64,000 bases of DNA from contig VZRR01027747.1 in assembly GCA_013398015.1 (NCBI GenBank), positions 1,118,122 to 1,182,121 on the forward strand, read 5' to 3'. Shown one piece after another: positions 13,411 through 24,228 of the stretch. Below the pieces are notes generated by a model. That model had not been told where the DNA came from, made no database searches, and worked only from the letters and a program-made list of their open reading frames with translations. Within the stretch, counting starts at the first letter, position 1. Each line of letters opens with the position of its first letter. The position numbers and the translations under genes are program-made. The DNA comes from Oreocharis arfaki (lineage: Eukaryota > Chordata > Aves > Passeriformes > Paramythiidae).

Positions 13411-13494
13411 TGCTAAGAGAGATGCTTGCAACAGCCTATGCAAAACACCACGAAAAGGTTTTTCAAGCACCTGAAACATTGAACATCTTCGAGG
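13411..13494 (+). CDS. Candidate internal exon, 84 bp, plus strand
   Basis: A T-rich tract with AG at 13409-13410 and a strong donor (GAGG|GTAAGTGG) flank an open frame, phase 1 to 1. It begins LREMLATAYAKHHEKVFQAP. The neighbourhood has four CpGs in about 180 bases. The frame stays open upstream, so the 5' edge is uncertain. The strand is opposite to the larger candidate series. The peptide is not recognised. Confidence 0.2.
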
Positions 13495-14154
13495 GTAAGT
13501 GGCATTGGCAGCAGTTTCATTCAATGAAAACTATGAACCGGGGGTTTGAGCACGGAGGGCATGAATTCAATAAAATTCAGAGTCTGCGATAAACATGAAA
13601 TGTCAGGGGAGAGGGGGAGGATTCTTGTCTTGGAGCACTGAGCCCAGTGATTCTGATTCAGCAGCATCAGTTACTCAATCTATTCCTCATGTGGGGAAAA
13701 TATTTATTCTGGCAAGATCCTCCCACAAGGGCTTAATGCAGAGGAAATAGTGCTTGGCAGAAAATAATTTCTTACTGTTTTTCTTTATTGAAACCACTCT
13801 ATTTTGTTGGCTTCCCTTTTTAGTCCACAGTGCATTGAATAAATGTGTCAATTAATTGTTTAAGCCTTATAAAGAGAATTTTACCATGATTGATTCAATA
13901 AAAAGTGAGGTAGTCTCCTGCTATAATATCAGCAAATTTGAAAGACTAGTGAAAATAATAGTTTAAAATGCCCAGATCAAATTAAATTGAGCTTTTTCAC
14001 ATGTCTTTGATCACACTGTACTGAGAAATGTCTTTCTTGTAGTCTATTGAAAGGTACCTCTCTGATTATCTTTAAGTGAAAGGCTTGATATTAATTAGTT
14101 TTAGAATTTTCTAAAAGATTTCATACTAGAGTAATGAAAGAATTCTATTAAATC

Positions 14155-14170
14155 TTTTTTTTTTTTTTTT
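14155..14170 (+). repeat. T16 homopolymer
   Basis: Sixteen uninterrupted T residues. No recognisable retroposon body is attached on either side. Confidence 0.95.
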
Positions 14171-15595
14171 CCCGATGAAAGAAAGCCCCTGTCAGAATAC
14201 CAGTAAGAAAGTGGCTTGTTTTTCTCCTCTGCAGGACATTGGGCCTTTGTATATAATTACTGCCTGAATCATAAAGGAAATCTGGCTGGCAGGTCATTTG
14301 AAACAGGTTTCTGGGAAGTAAATAACTGTGCAAACTAATGCAAAAAACAGCTATAGACATGTCGGCACTGGAATAATAGAAGGCGTGTGTGAGCAACTTT
14401 CTGCAATGGGAGTATGTGTTTATATACCACTCCTATATTCCTCAGACATACCGCTGAATATAGAATAGGCGGACTTATTTTAGTGTTTAATATCTGTGTT
14501 ATCTCCATATATTATTAGTTTACTAACACTTTCACTTCTGTGACAGTGACATTTCTACTCACTTGCAGTACAGCCAAGCAGGTTTTAGAACAAGAAAAGA
14601 CAAGCATGACTTATTTTGTCCTTTAATTCCCCAAAATTAGATTTCTAAGTGCTAACAGAAATTACATCTTCATGACCTTCTATCAAACTGTTTTCAAATC
14701 AGTGGTAAATCACTGTGCTGGCAGGGTAAGTCAGCCACTCATGGAAGCACCAGTCTCACCTAGTTTTTTGTGCTGTTGATCTAAATGTGTGACCCAATCA
14801 AGAACTCCACCGGCCTGAAAACACACAGATTCTGCAAGATATTGAGGACCAACATTAAGTAGCCTTCTTCCAGTCAGCAGACTTAAAAAGGGACTTTGTT
14901 CAAACTAGAACGTAAGATTGAAACTAACAGTTCTCTTGCATGTCACAAGCTATTAACATATTCAGGGCCAGTTGAGAGCCCAAGAATGGTAGAAAATCAG
15001 AGTGGCACAAGCATTACCTGGCTTTAAGCAGACCTGTGGCTACTCTTGTTAATGCTGGTGATTTAAGGAAAAAGCATTGCTCTGCAGTTGGAGACGAAAT
15101 TACAGGTTTCTGCCTTACAAGATTCTCAACTTGAATTGCATACAAATTTGGAATTTGATTTTTAAACTATACAGGAGCTTGAAATTAATCAATATGTTGC
15201 TATCATCAGACACCTTCTCAGAAAGGAGGAAAAGTCCCCTAGAACAGGCAAAACAAATACATAAATCTTTTCACTCTACTGCTATTAATTCAAGTGACAC
15301 ATTACTGATCTTTTAAACTTAACATTACAGCCCAGACAGAGACATTAGTGGAATTTGTAAAAAATATATTCTGGAGCATTTCAGCATTTTACCAACTTAA
15401 AACTCTGAGTTTTTCAGCTGAAATACTCTTATGGGTTCCTTCATGTGAAGGAGAAGCTGCAATGTACAGACCTCAGTCAGCATTGGTGTGGCTGAGAGTG
15501 TGTGGGTAAGGATTAAGGGACAAACAAATAATGCAAATAGAAGATGATGGGACCAATGAATTATTCTTCAAGAAACTAAGGAACACCTCTAAATT

Positions 15596-15836
15596 AACTG
15601 TCCTTGTTGCTATGAGGGATTTCAACTTGCCAGAGGTTAACTGGGAACATCATACAGCTGGCACAGAGGATTCTTCAGGTCTTGAGGATTCTTAAAACAC
15701 CTGAATGATGACTTCATGGTACAGGTACTAAGATATTTGACTAGGAAAGGCAACCTCCCCGATTTATTACAGGTTAATAGAATCTCCTGAGTGGTGATTG
15801 GTGGTTGTCTTGGCCACAGAGACCATGAAGAAAGAA
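15596..15836 (+). mobile_element. CR1 LINE ORF2 endonuclease-domain remnant
   Basis: The plus-strand translation shows two hallmarks of the CR1 apurinic-type endonuclease, about 190 bases apart. One is a DFN-containing block (VLVAMRDFNLPEVNWEHHTA, positions about 15600-15660) that matches the family's GDFNxPxxxWE motif with the G replaced. The other is a degraded GHRDHE block near 15810-15830 corresponding to the SDHE motif. Stops and frameshifts lie between them (for example near 15690-15730), so it is inactive. Most CR1 copies are 5'-truncated to the last few hundred bases, so a 5'/middle segment without an adjacent 3' end is less common. Confidence 0.75.
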
Positions 15837-16691
15837 ACGTTCATAACTAGCTACCTATACTGAAAGAATTTTTTTAAATCTAATTCCATCATTCCTAGCC
15901 TCACTATCTGCTTCATTTAGTAATTACATTTACCAGCTTGAGCCAGCTGGCAAAATTAGTAACTAAAAAACATCTGGAGTACTTTTGGACAAGAAACAAA
16001 AATCGAGAAGTGGGGAGAAATGGGCAAAGATGAGGAAAAATGGAAAGGCTTTAATTTTTTTTTTAATTCACAGGGTTAGAATTTTATGCTGTGGAAGGAA
16101 CCGACAGAAAAGTAAGATTCCTCTAATTCCCAGTGATACATCTACCACCTTCTTAAATGCATGTCTCCCACCAGCTGCCTGGTTCTCATGAGTGTTTGGT
16201 TCTTTCACAGGAAAACACATTTCCACTGTTCCTTTTTATTTCTGTGATCAGTTTCATTAAAGGAGGAGAAAAATTTATGAACAAATGGGCAATAGTTAAT
16301 ATTTTACATGTAGGTGCACTAGCACATTTACAGCATTTTTTATGTTTTTTATAAGGTAGAGATAGATTCAGTAGGGTAAGAAAATACTGAGTGTCTGTGA
16401 AGGTTGTTTCAAAAACAAGAGTTTACCTGCAAGCTATTTTTAATTTCCTTTTAATAATGCAAGAAAAATGTTCCAAGACTATCTAAAAGTTTCTTTAGAA
16501 GACTGTCCTATGTTTTCAGAAAATGGGAATTCTTTGGTAAATCTGGGAAACATTTTTAGCGTAAGACTCTTCAGCTCAGCACTTCTTGCTGAAGGTACTA
16601 AGTAATAGTAGGAAAATATTGCTAGGTGAAGGGGTTGCTATCTTTTTGGGGGACAAAAATTAGAATACTGCCACTAATTCATAAAACTTAC

Positions 16692-16714
16692 CTGCATTTC
16701 TACATTTTTTGCAT
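16692..16714 (-). CDS. Candidate micro-exon, 23 bp, minus strand
   Basis: Excellent splice signals on the minus strand: acceptor GCTTTTACATTTTGTTTTAG and donor ATGCAG|GTAAGTTTT enclose 23 bases. In phase 1 to 0 it reads AKNVEMQ and continues in frame from the candidate at 18419-18465. Another frame is also open. Coding status rests on splice signals alone. Confidence 0.27.
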
Positions 16715-17085
16715 CTAAAACAAAATGTAAAAGCACAGATGAGGATTTCATTCACCAAAATAAAATGCAGTGAATCATAATTCCTGGTATTGAGGGAATT
16801 CTTTCAGCATAATTTCAGAGATGGAAAGATATAGCATTGAGACTTGCTGCCAGGAAATAACAAATGTTCACTTTACATTTTATATTCTCATTTGAATTCA
16901 TAATGGAAAGGGAGATATTCAAGGAGAAAGATTTTTTGTCTTGGTGGAGAACAGAAAGGATAAACTAAGGCAAGCAAAGTGATATCTTACTTTTTCTGGA
17001 ATTCCCTTTTGACTAAAAGGAAAAATAGAAGAAATGGAAATTTATTGTCTTTTTGAGGACATGTGTTTCAAGCATCGGGAGCAAG

Positions 17086-17667
17086 TCATAGAATGATAGA
17101 AAGATTTGGATCGAAATGGACATAGAACATCATCTAGTTCCAAATGCCCTGCCACGGAGAGAGACACCTCCCACCAGACCAGGATGCTTTAAGCCTGTTC
17201 AGCCTGGCCTTGAGCATCCCCAGGGATGAGGCATCCCTAGTTTCTCTGGGCAACTTTTTCCTGTGCCTCAGCACCCACACAGTAGAGAGCTTCCTCATAA
17301 TATCTAATCTAAACCTACTCTTCTAGTTCAAATCCATTCCGTCTTACCTGTCATGTCCTTGTAAAGCATGCCTCTCTCTTGTCAGCTCCCTTTACGTACT
17401 GGAAGTTCACAACTAGGTGTAATTACCCCAAAGCCTTCTCTTCTCCAGGCTAAACAAACCCCATTGTCTCAGAGGGATGCTCGATCCCTGCAATCATCTT
17501 GGTATCCCTCCTTTGGACTTGCTCCAACAGCTCCATATTCTTCCTGTGCTGAGACCCCAGAGCTGGATGCAGTGTTCCAGGTGGGGTCTCACCAGAGCAG
17601 AGCAGAGGGACAGGATTCCCTTCCTCACCCTGCTGGCCACGTTGCTTTTGGTGCATCCCAGGATATG
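17086..17667 (-). mobile_element. CR1 LINE 3' end, about 580 bp, minus strand
   Basis: The interval opens on the plus strand with TCATAGAATGATAGAA, the reverse complement of the CR1 terminal repeat. It runs through recognisable CR1 3' blocks: 'catctagttccaaatgccct', 'tgttcagcctggccttgagc', 'ctaatctaaacctactcttc', 'ccaggtggggtctcaccaga'. It is 5'-truncated and diverged with small indels. Open frames inside it on both strands are by-products of low stop density in CR1 and are not genes. Confidence 0.95.
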
Positions 17668-18418
17668 AATGGTAATCAGCTAGAAACAAGAGCAATAGAT
17701 GGAGAATGAAAAAAGTGTTCCCAGACAAGGCATGGATGGCTCAGGGAGGACAGAATGGATTTAACACCCTTAAGCTGGAATTTGTTAGAATCAAAGCAGA
17801 CGTGACATTGTTTTACCTTGCTAAGTTCTGCATTCACTAGAATATGAAGTATAACTTTTTTAGTGTGTGGGACAATACCAAATGCATTGCAGATGCTAAG
17901 ACTGTAGCTACACTGGGCAATGGGAAAGAACATTTATTGGCAAGAGCTTAAGAAAATACAGAAAGAATTTTTAGCCATCTTCTCTCAAACTTAAAATTAA
18001 TCCAATTGAGTGTCTCCAATGAGTAGCTGAATTTCTGCTACGACAAATAAATGTTTCATAACATTGTTTTCCTGTGAAATGGTCAATTAGAACTGTGGAA
18101 GATATGGAAAAGTGGTTTATTTTTCCAATTTAGCTTTTCTTTCTGTTTCCTTCAGAGTATGAGTACAACCTGAAAAGGTGCTACTCAGATTTGTTCCTTT
18201 GGGCAGCAGCTTGCTTTAAAATTGGCTTAATCTTGTGCTTTGCTCCAGTGTGTATGAGACAGCTAGTGAATAGTCTTACTCCTTCAGTCAGCTCTCCTGG
18301 AAGAGCAAGTCACAAAAGGGCAAGGGATTTATCTTTTGGGTGGGTGGGCAGGAAGGATAGGAAAGCCAAAACTGAATCAGGATCATGGTGGCAGATGTAG
18401 ATTTCCAAAGCCACTCAC

Positions 18419-18465
18419 TATCAGGGAAAAAGAACAAAAGTAATGCCTCAGCATAATTGTTTTTA
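18419..18465 (-). CDS. Candidate micro-exon, 47 bp, minus strand
   Basis: The donor GATA|GTGAGTGG is good. The acceptor (TTTACTTGTTTGCTTTCGAG) is acceptable but ends GAG rather than CAG. Phase 2 to 1 reads KNNYAEALLLFFFPD and joins the candidates at 19547-19624 and 16692-16714 in frame. Alone it would not be called. Confidence 0.2.
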
Positions 18466-19036
18466 CTCGAAAGCAAACAAGTAAAAGTCTCATAAAGGGA
18501 GAGATCTAGAGATGCTTAGCCATGACAAAATCACACTGAAGGGCCAGAAGCTAACATGCATGAAATCAAATATTTTTATATTAGTCTTGTTCGTTTGAAT
18601 GGTCTTACATGGATATCTCAGATATATGGGAAGCTCTAACTTCTTTTCAGCAGCATCAGCTATAAAAAAGCCAACTTAAAGGTAAATTAACTTAGTAAAT
18701 TAAGGCTGTTATTTATTTTTTGTCATGTCAACCTTCGTTTTGTAAGGTAAAACCAGACATGCCACAGTTGACATGGCAGTTATATGCATTACCTTCACAA
18801 AGCTGAAATAAGTGAAAGAAGTTACACAGGTTTGAACCTATGGTTGGCAGATTTCTCCCTGTATTTGTTCCTGAAAGTACTGGGAAGGAAGAAGAGAGAA
18901 ATTTTTATTTTGGCTAAATTTACCGACATAAAACTATAATGGAGAGCTTCAAAGTTTTGCAAGACAATGGTAGAGGACACTGCTAGCAAAAGGAAAGAAA
19001 TGACAGCTGTTTGACCTGATTCTGCTTTCAATTCAG

Positions 19037-19090
19037 ATAAAAAAGAGGAAAAGACAGCATAAGGAAATGAACATTTTATTCTGTATCCAG
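19037..19090 (+). CDS. Candidate internal exon, 18 codons, plus strand
   Basis: The acceptor GATTCTGCTTTCAATTCAG at 19036 and the near-perfect donor ATCCAG|GTAAGTAAG at 19090 enclose 54 open bases in phase 0-0, reading IKKRKRQHKEMNILFCIQ. The splice signals are among the strongest on the plus strand. Its end phase matches the start of the candidate at 20266. It could equally be an exon of a non-coding transcript, or chance. Confidence 0.22.
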
Positions 19091-19546
19091 GTAAGTAAGA
19101 TTAAACTTTTACAATAATCTGACATTTTCTTTTGAAATTACTTTAGTCATCATGAGAGGATAAACTACTAAGAAAAGAAGTTGACAAATAAAAATTTTTC
19201 ACTCTCGGGTCTTAAAAATATATTGTTACATCTTCCTTACAATTCATCTTATGAGGAAAGAAGAAAGACTAATTTTTAGAGAAAAATAGGAAGAAGAAAA
19301 TAAAGATCAAAATGGATATTAGTGGATATTGGTGAGGAAACAAAGCTAGCACTTCAAAACCAAATTTCACCAAACCTTCAAGCCTATTTTTCTAATCTTC
19401 TTGGTACAGAAGGGCTTATAGATTTTCATCCATTTGGAGTCAAAAGTTGTGGAAGGACTGGAAAGGAAAGTTTCATTCTGGCAAGTACAAAACTGAGCTC
19501 TTACCTTTTTGTAAAGTCTACACTTCGACAGCATGCGTAGTCTTAC

Positions 19547-19624
19547 CTTGGCAAAAATCTGAATCTCAGCTTGTTTTCTTCCTCTAATGTACGCTTGACT
19601 GCATTAATGATGTCAGGTGGCTTT
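19547..19624 (-). CDS. Best candidate internal exon, 78 bp, minus strand
   Basis: The acceptor TCACTTTAATCTTTCACTGTAG and donor TTGCCAAG|GTAAGAC flank 78 bases on the minus strand. In phase 2 to 2 they encode KPPDIINAVKRTLEEENKLR followed by FRFLP. The charge pattern (a helix-like TLEEENKLR run) is unlike typical chance translations of this AT-rich DNA. It connects in frame to 18419-18465 downstream. Phase does not match the nearest upstream candidate (20785-20865 ends in phase 0), so an intervening exon would be needed. The family is not recognised. Confidence 0.38.
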
Positions 19625-20265
19625 CTACAGTGAAAGATTAAAGTGATACTAAACACCAATAAGAGCCCAGGGATGGGATTGCTAAACTGACGGAAAAAAT
19701 TATTTTCCTGCAGTGGCTTATGGCAAAAAAAGTGCAGTGAAACAACAGTCATTGCATAACATTTACCTCATTCTACTGTTCTTAGAATTTTATTCTGAGC
19801 AAAGACCAAAGGTAGCTCAATATTTTAAAGGAAAAGCTTAAACCACCAGGCAGAATTTAGTACAATGGTGTTGGTTCAGCTCCTCTCTCAATAAAAGGGG
19901 TTGATTTTATCTTGAGTATTAGTAAGTTGAACAGGAACTGGATATGTTTTATTCCTTCCTTTTTAAATATTTTATCACTTAGGGTACATACTTCAACCTA
20001 TAATGGCATACAGCTATGCCTGATAGAGACCAGTGAAAGGAAAGATGAACAGTTACCAATTCAGTATTTTATCTCCAGTGACCATGAGATGGTTTAAAAT
20101 TGATTCAATTGAGTGAAGTGCTTTATTCTTTCTAATAATATGGTATTTTCTCAAACTGAGAAGGTCAACCCTGCTCCATTTTCATAGTTAGCCTGCATAG
20201 ATTGCTTTCCACTTTGATGATATGAGATCCCAGCTAGCCCTTTCACTTCAATCTGTTTGTTTCAG

Positions 20266-20532
20266 GGTATGCTTTACTGTGTGTCTCAAAACTACTTTAC
20301 TGTTTATCCTTCAGCACAGGCACAAAAAGCTTTCTCTAATAGAAGTGTCTCCAGTTCACAAAATCAGTGTAGAATGGCTGAACCACATGAGAAGGAAGAA
20401 AAAGTCTTGAGATCTCCATCTGAAAGTGAAGCACAAAGAACTATAAACAGTTTTTTATGGATAGATAATGTGGGTTTAAATAAGTCCCTGCCTTTTGCCC
20501 AGGTCTCTGGCAGCAGGCAGTCACATTATTAA
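20266..20532 (+). CDS. Candidate 3'-terminal coding exon, 88 codons, plus strand
   Basis: A strong acceptor (CACTTCAATCTGTTTGTTTCAG) at 20265 opens a phase-0 frame of 88 codons ending in TAA, followed 44 bases later by AATAAA. The translation is hydrophilic and serine/glutamate-rich (for example PHEKEEKVLRSPSESEAQRT) and ends SGSRQSHY. Phase fits the candidate at 19037-19090. No homologue is recognised. It lies on the strand opposite the longer candidate series, and both cannot easily be right in a simple gene model. Confidence 0.3.
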   Translation, partial: GMLYCVSQNYFTVYPSAQAQKAFSNRSVSSSQNQCRMAEPHEKEEKVLRSPSESEAQRTINSFLWIDNVGLNKSLPFAQVSGSRQSHY

Positions 20533-20575
20533 GGTTGCCAGCACCCCAAGACCCACTGTCATTCGCAAGTTCTTT

Positions 20576-20581
20576 AATAAA
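20576..20581 (+). promoter_or_regulatory. Possible polyadenylation signal AATAAA
   Basis: A canonical AATAAA hexamer lies 44 bases past the stop of the 20266-20532 frame. The hexamer is common in AT-rich DNA; only its position makes it of interest. Confidence 0.25.
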
Positions 20582-20784
20582 GGGTGATTCAGTCTATTAT
20601 AAATTATTATAACAATTATTTGTTTAATAGAGACAAAACTAACAGACATAAGACTTAAAACAGACTATTATTACACAAGAATAAGGCAAAAGAGAATACT
20701 AGTAGTATACACGTGGTGTTAAAGGTACCATGAAATTTACTGCTAGTGAAGAAATAATTTAACTTAGGATCCAATATTTCTTAC

Positions 20785-20865
20785 CATCCAATTCTTGATG
20801 GAGCACACTTCAAAATCCTTACCCTCAATTCCCAGGAAAGTAATCATGGAATTTGCTTCCAGACT
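20785..20865 (-). CDS. Candidate internal exon, 27 codons, minus strand
   Basis: The acceptor GAGACTTCTTCCCAG at 20865/20866 and donor TGGATG|GTAAGAAAT at 20785 enclose 81 bases open in phase 0-0. The translation begins SLEANSMITFLGIEGKDFEV and ends KNWM. Phase agrees with the upstream candidate at 22496-22563. Function unknown. Confidence 0.34.
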
Positions 20866-21088
20866 CTGGGAAGAAGTCTCACACACTTTCAGGGCATGTT
20901 GGCAGAAAGCTTCTCAGGGTGTGTGTAGGAGACTTTTGTGTCTGTGATAGTTTGTGTGGACTTTTATAGACATAAGAACCATGTCTTTTGGTCACCGATG
21001 TTTATTCTCTTTTATCTCTTTCCACACCTGCTCCCATACCAAGACGGGTACTTGGGGCTGGGGCTCAAACTCTTGGGGACCTGGAGGT

Positions 21089-21185
21089 GACTCCTTGCTG
21101 GGCTCTCCGACCCCTTGCTGGGCTCTCTGACACCTTGCTGAGCTCTCTGACACCTCGCTGAGCTCTCTGACCCCTTGCTGAGCTA
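21089..21185 (+). repeat. 20-bp minisatellite, 4.85 copies
   Basis: Tandem units of the form gacnccttgctgrgctctct begin at 21089, 21109, 21129, 21149 and 21169, with one to three substitutions between units. It lies in a locally GC-richer patch. Because 20 is not a multiple of 3, the minus-strand open frames that cross it (21065-21253 and 20992-21318) shift reading with each unit and are not evidence of coding. Confidence 0.93.
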
Positions 21186-22495
21186 TTAATCTGGCCTGAG
21201 TTATGTCTTCCAAATGCCATCCATGAGAGAGAGGGGAGGACGTCCTGCCACACAGTTCAAGTGCAAAAACGGAATTACAAAAGCAATATAAATTGTGGGA
21301 GATGTTGGATTCATACACGCATTAAAACAGCATTGATGGAAAAACGGTATTATTCCAGGACACATGGAAATGTGTGATGTACTGGTTCGTTAGACCTGCC
21401 ACAGACCTTCTAGATGGAAATAGCACTGCTGTTTCCACCTTACTATCTACACACCTGGCTAAGATCTATGAAAGAGCTCCTAGAATACATTCCTGACTTT
21501 CCAACGGAAAAAATTTCCTCTGACTGCCTTACTCCTCAAAGAATATTTTAATTTTGTTGTTTTTAATAGAATTACAGGTTAAGAGTGGTTAAGTAAGGCA
21601 TAAAGGATTTAACTGAAACAACTGGGCCCTTTTGGTGGCTCTATTACGCATCACTCATCTAAACTCTCTTTCTCAACCCTCGATTTATAAAATCTGTGAT
21701 GCTTCCCTACTTGCACATAGTGATGGTTTTCACAAATGATACTCTATAAAAAATAGTTTGAGACCTAGATAAAGACATGGCAGCAAAATGTACTTTTTGC
21801 TGGAAAAGAAGGTGAGTTTGGTAGGTGCTTTGCTCCCTTCAGTTCGTTTTTCTCTTCTGCATGCTGTATTTTCATTTATTCTCTTAGAAAAGCAAACCTT
21901 CCTGGTTTAAGTCCTCCCAGCACAGCCCCAGGTTGGACTAGGAATTGAAGGCATTTTGAAATATAATTTTTGTTTTTCTTTCTGTGTCAATAGACTAGAG
22001 CCCTTCTGAATTTAACATATATTACCACTTCAGAATTCCTCTTATCAGACTTATCATGTGTTTGACATAATTGATTAACATTTTCTATTTATTTCCAGGT
22101 CAGTTATTCAAGGGAACAGAATCTTTGTGCAACAGACTAAATAATATTACCTTTTTATTAATTTTATTTTTTAAGAGAGACACATACCAAGTCCTATTTG
22201 CCCACTTGTACAATGTGTACAGTATTACTGCTCGTACGGAAACAAAAGACCTCTCTTGAAATTAAATGACACATTTTATAGAATGAACGATCCATTAGGT
22301 TAAATAGATGCAGTGACTTTCTGTGTCAGGCATTAATAACCACAATTTTGCACATCAGCTTGTGATATCTACATCTGAAGATTTAAAGCCTCAGACCTTT
22401 CACACAGAGATTGTGACCTAAGAAGGGCCAAACTGTTGGCCTGACAGGAAAGAAATCTATTCTTTTCAAGGGAAATAAATAAATAAAATCTCAAC

Positions 22496-22563
22496 CTTCT
22501 CTATTTCGTCTGGCACACTCTTTATGTAGTTTTTCCTTCTGCTTTTCTGAAGCTCTGCTGCTC
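22496..22563 (-). CDS. Candidate internal exon, 68 bp, minus strand
   Basis: A good acceptor (CCTTCCATTCCTACAAACTTCTAG) precedes an open phase-1 frame reading AAELQKSRRKNYIKSVPDEI then EK. The proposed donor, GAGAAG|GTTGAG, is weak. The sequence is rich in charged residues and joins 24183-24228 upstream and 20785-20865 downstream in frame. Confidence 0.27.
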
Positions 22564-23626
22564 CTAGAAGTTTGTAGGAATGGAAGGACATTAGAATCAG
22601 AGGAGTCCAAAAACCAACACTAAGGAAAACTATGCATGCAATTAAAAAAAAATGGTGAGACCGGTGACACTTCAAAAAGGAATAGACACAAAAGTTGCAA
22701 GGTTCATAATTTACATATACACAGACAAAATGTACGATGTATTGCCCTTGCAGTATTTGTAGTTTGATGTGATCAAGAAGCCTTAACTGCAGAACTATCA
22801 TACAGTCAAATGTGGCATATTATTCTCATATGATACAAGCTTCTTTCTCTCATTTCATTTATTGTCGTTGTAACAAAAAAATAAGAGAGCTGGTGTTTAA
22901 TTCTAAGAATTGGTGCTCATCTCTCTTTTCGTAAGATCAATGAAATTCAGATAACATTGGTATCAAGACTGGCAGTGTGTTGGCTGTGTTCCATTGGTTC
23001 TCACACACACTTACTCCCTTTTCCAACACTACAACCTTTGCACTGCATGTTGTCTACATAGGACACAACTCATGAATTGATAGCCATATTGATTTTTTAA
23101 AATAAATTCTAATTCTTAAAACACAGAGAAATCTTTCATTCTGCCCAGTATCACTCAAAAGCTTTCAGTAGGTGCTATTTCTGTAAAAATAATGTACCAA
23201 TATTCTTTACCTATCAACTCACTTAGAATATAGACTCATTGCAAGTATAGATGTTTGTGGAGAAAAATCAGTCTCTGATTTTTCCCTCAATATGACTGTA
23301 TTTCTGATAAAAAGTTGTAACTATGTGCTAAGCTAGTGGTCTAATTTATGACTTTATTCATAGAACTTGTTGTATCTTCACATAAAGTAAGAGCATAAAT
23401 ATTGTAGGAGACAAAAATTGCCAGCCCAGTCTTCTTAAATGGTGTAGTTCCATGTAAAAATCAACAAATCATGTTCATCAGGTTGAGCACAAAGAGAAAC
23501 CTTTTAGTGGAGGATACACGTCATGTAGTTTCTTCTACCAGGAGAGCACTATTACACTATTGCAGCTGTATGTTCTACATTTCATGTGATTGTACCTGTC
23601 TCTGTACTGTCATTTATTTTCTGTTC

Positions 23627-23705
23627 TTGGTTTGGTTTGGTTTGGTTTGGTTTGGTTTGGTTTGGTTTGGTTTGGTTTGGTTTGGTTCGGCTTGGCTTGG
23701 CTTGG
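23627..23705 (+). repeat. (TTTGG)n microsatellite, about 16 units
   Basis: A partial unit plus eleven perfect TTTGG pentamers (23627-23685) are followed by four variant units (TTCGG then three CTTGG) to 23705, then a G/T-rich tail to about 23780. Pentamer periodicity makes all three plus frames and one minus frame open through the array (FGLVW repeats), which generates spurious open frames. Confidence 0.97.
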
Positions 23706-24182
23706 TTTTTGGTGGTGTTGGGGTTTTTTTGTTGTTCTTGTTGTTTTTCTTGCGGGTGTTTTAGGGTTTGGGGTTCTTTTTAGGTACTTTGCAGATAAAG
23801 TATCTTTCGTAACCTGCATTTTCTCTGAAACGGAAAACTTGTTCACCAAGCACCCAGAATACTAAGCTTATCTTTAATGAGCAATACAGCGGTCAAAAGC
23901 CCCTCAATTTTGTAAACATAGAAGAAAGTAATGAAGATGACCTGTCCTATTCAGTAATTTTGGTATTCAAGTTAGGAGAAAAATGTATAGAAGCCTTCAG
24001 AAAACATAACAGAATGGTACTAGAGCAAAATAATTTCAATATGTCTAGGAGGGAAATAATATTTCTTTCAAATGGGTTCAGCAGAAGGAATGAAGAAAAA
24101 CATTCAAAGGAAGTAAAACTATTTGAATTGCTGATAGTTGCAAATTTTCCATGCCGTCCTTTCCACGGGACGTGATATTTAC

Positions 24183-24228
24183 CTCCATTTCTCAAGTTGC
24201 CAGCCTCTTCTAATTTCCTTTCTGTGTC
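24183..24228 (-). CDS. Candidate internal exon, 46 bp, minus strand
   Basis: The acceptor tract (CTTTTTATTTTTTTATGGAAG) and donor ATGGAG|GTAAATATC enclose 46 bases. In phase 0 to 1 the translation is DTERKLEEAGNLRNG, strongly helical and charged. It joins 22496-22563 in frame. It is the most upstream member of the minus-strand series that I would defend. Confidence 0.3.

Noticed and set aside
17368..17728. Plus- and minus-strand frames of 85-113 codons
   Set aside because: They lie wholly or mainly inside a CR1 3' end, which is non-coding or read antisense here.
20992..21318. Minus-strand 108-codon frame through the minisatellite
   Set aside because: The 20-bp unit shifts the frame at each copy and other frames are also open; no supported splice site delimits it.
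23471..23865. Open frames with WFGLV or TKPNQ repeats
   Set aside because: They are translations of the TTTGG microsatellite in several frames at once, with no coding signal outside the array.
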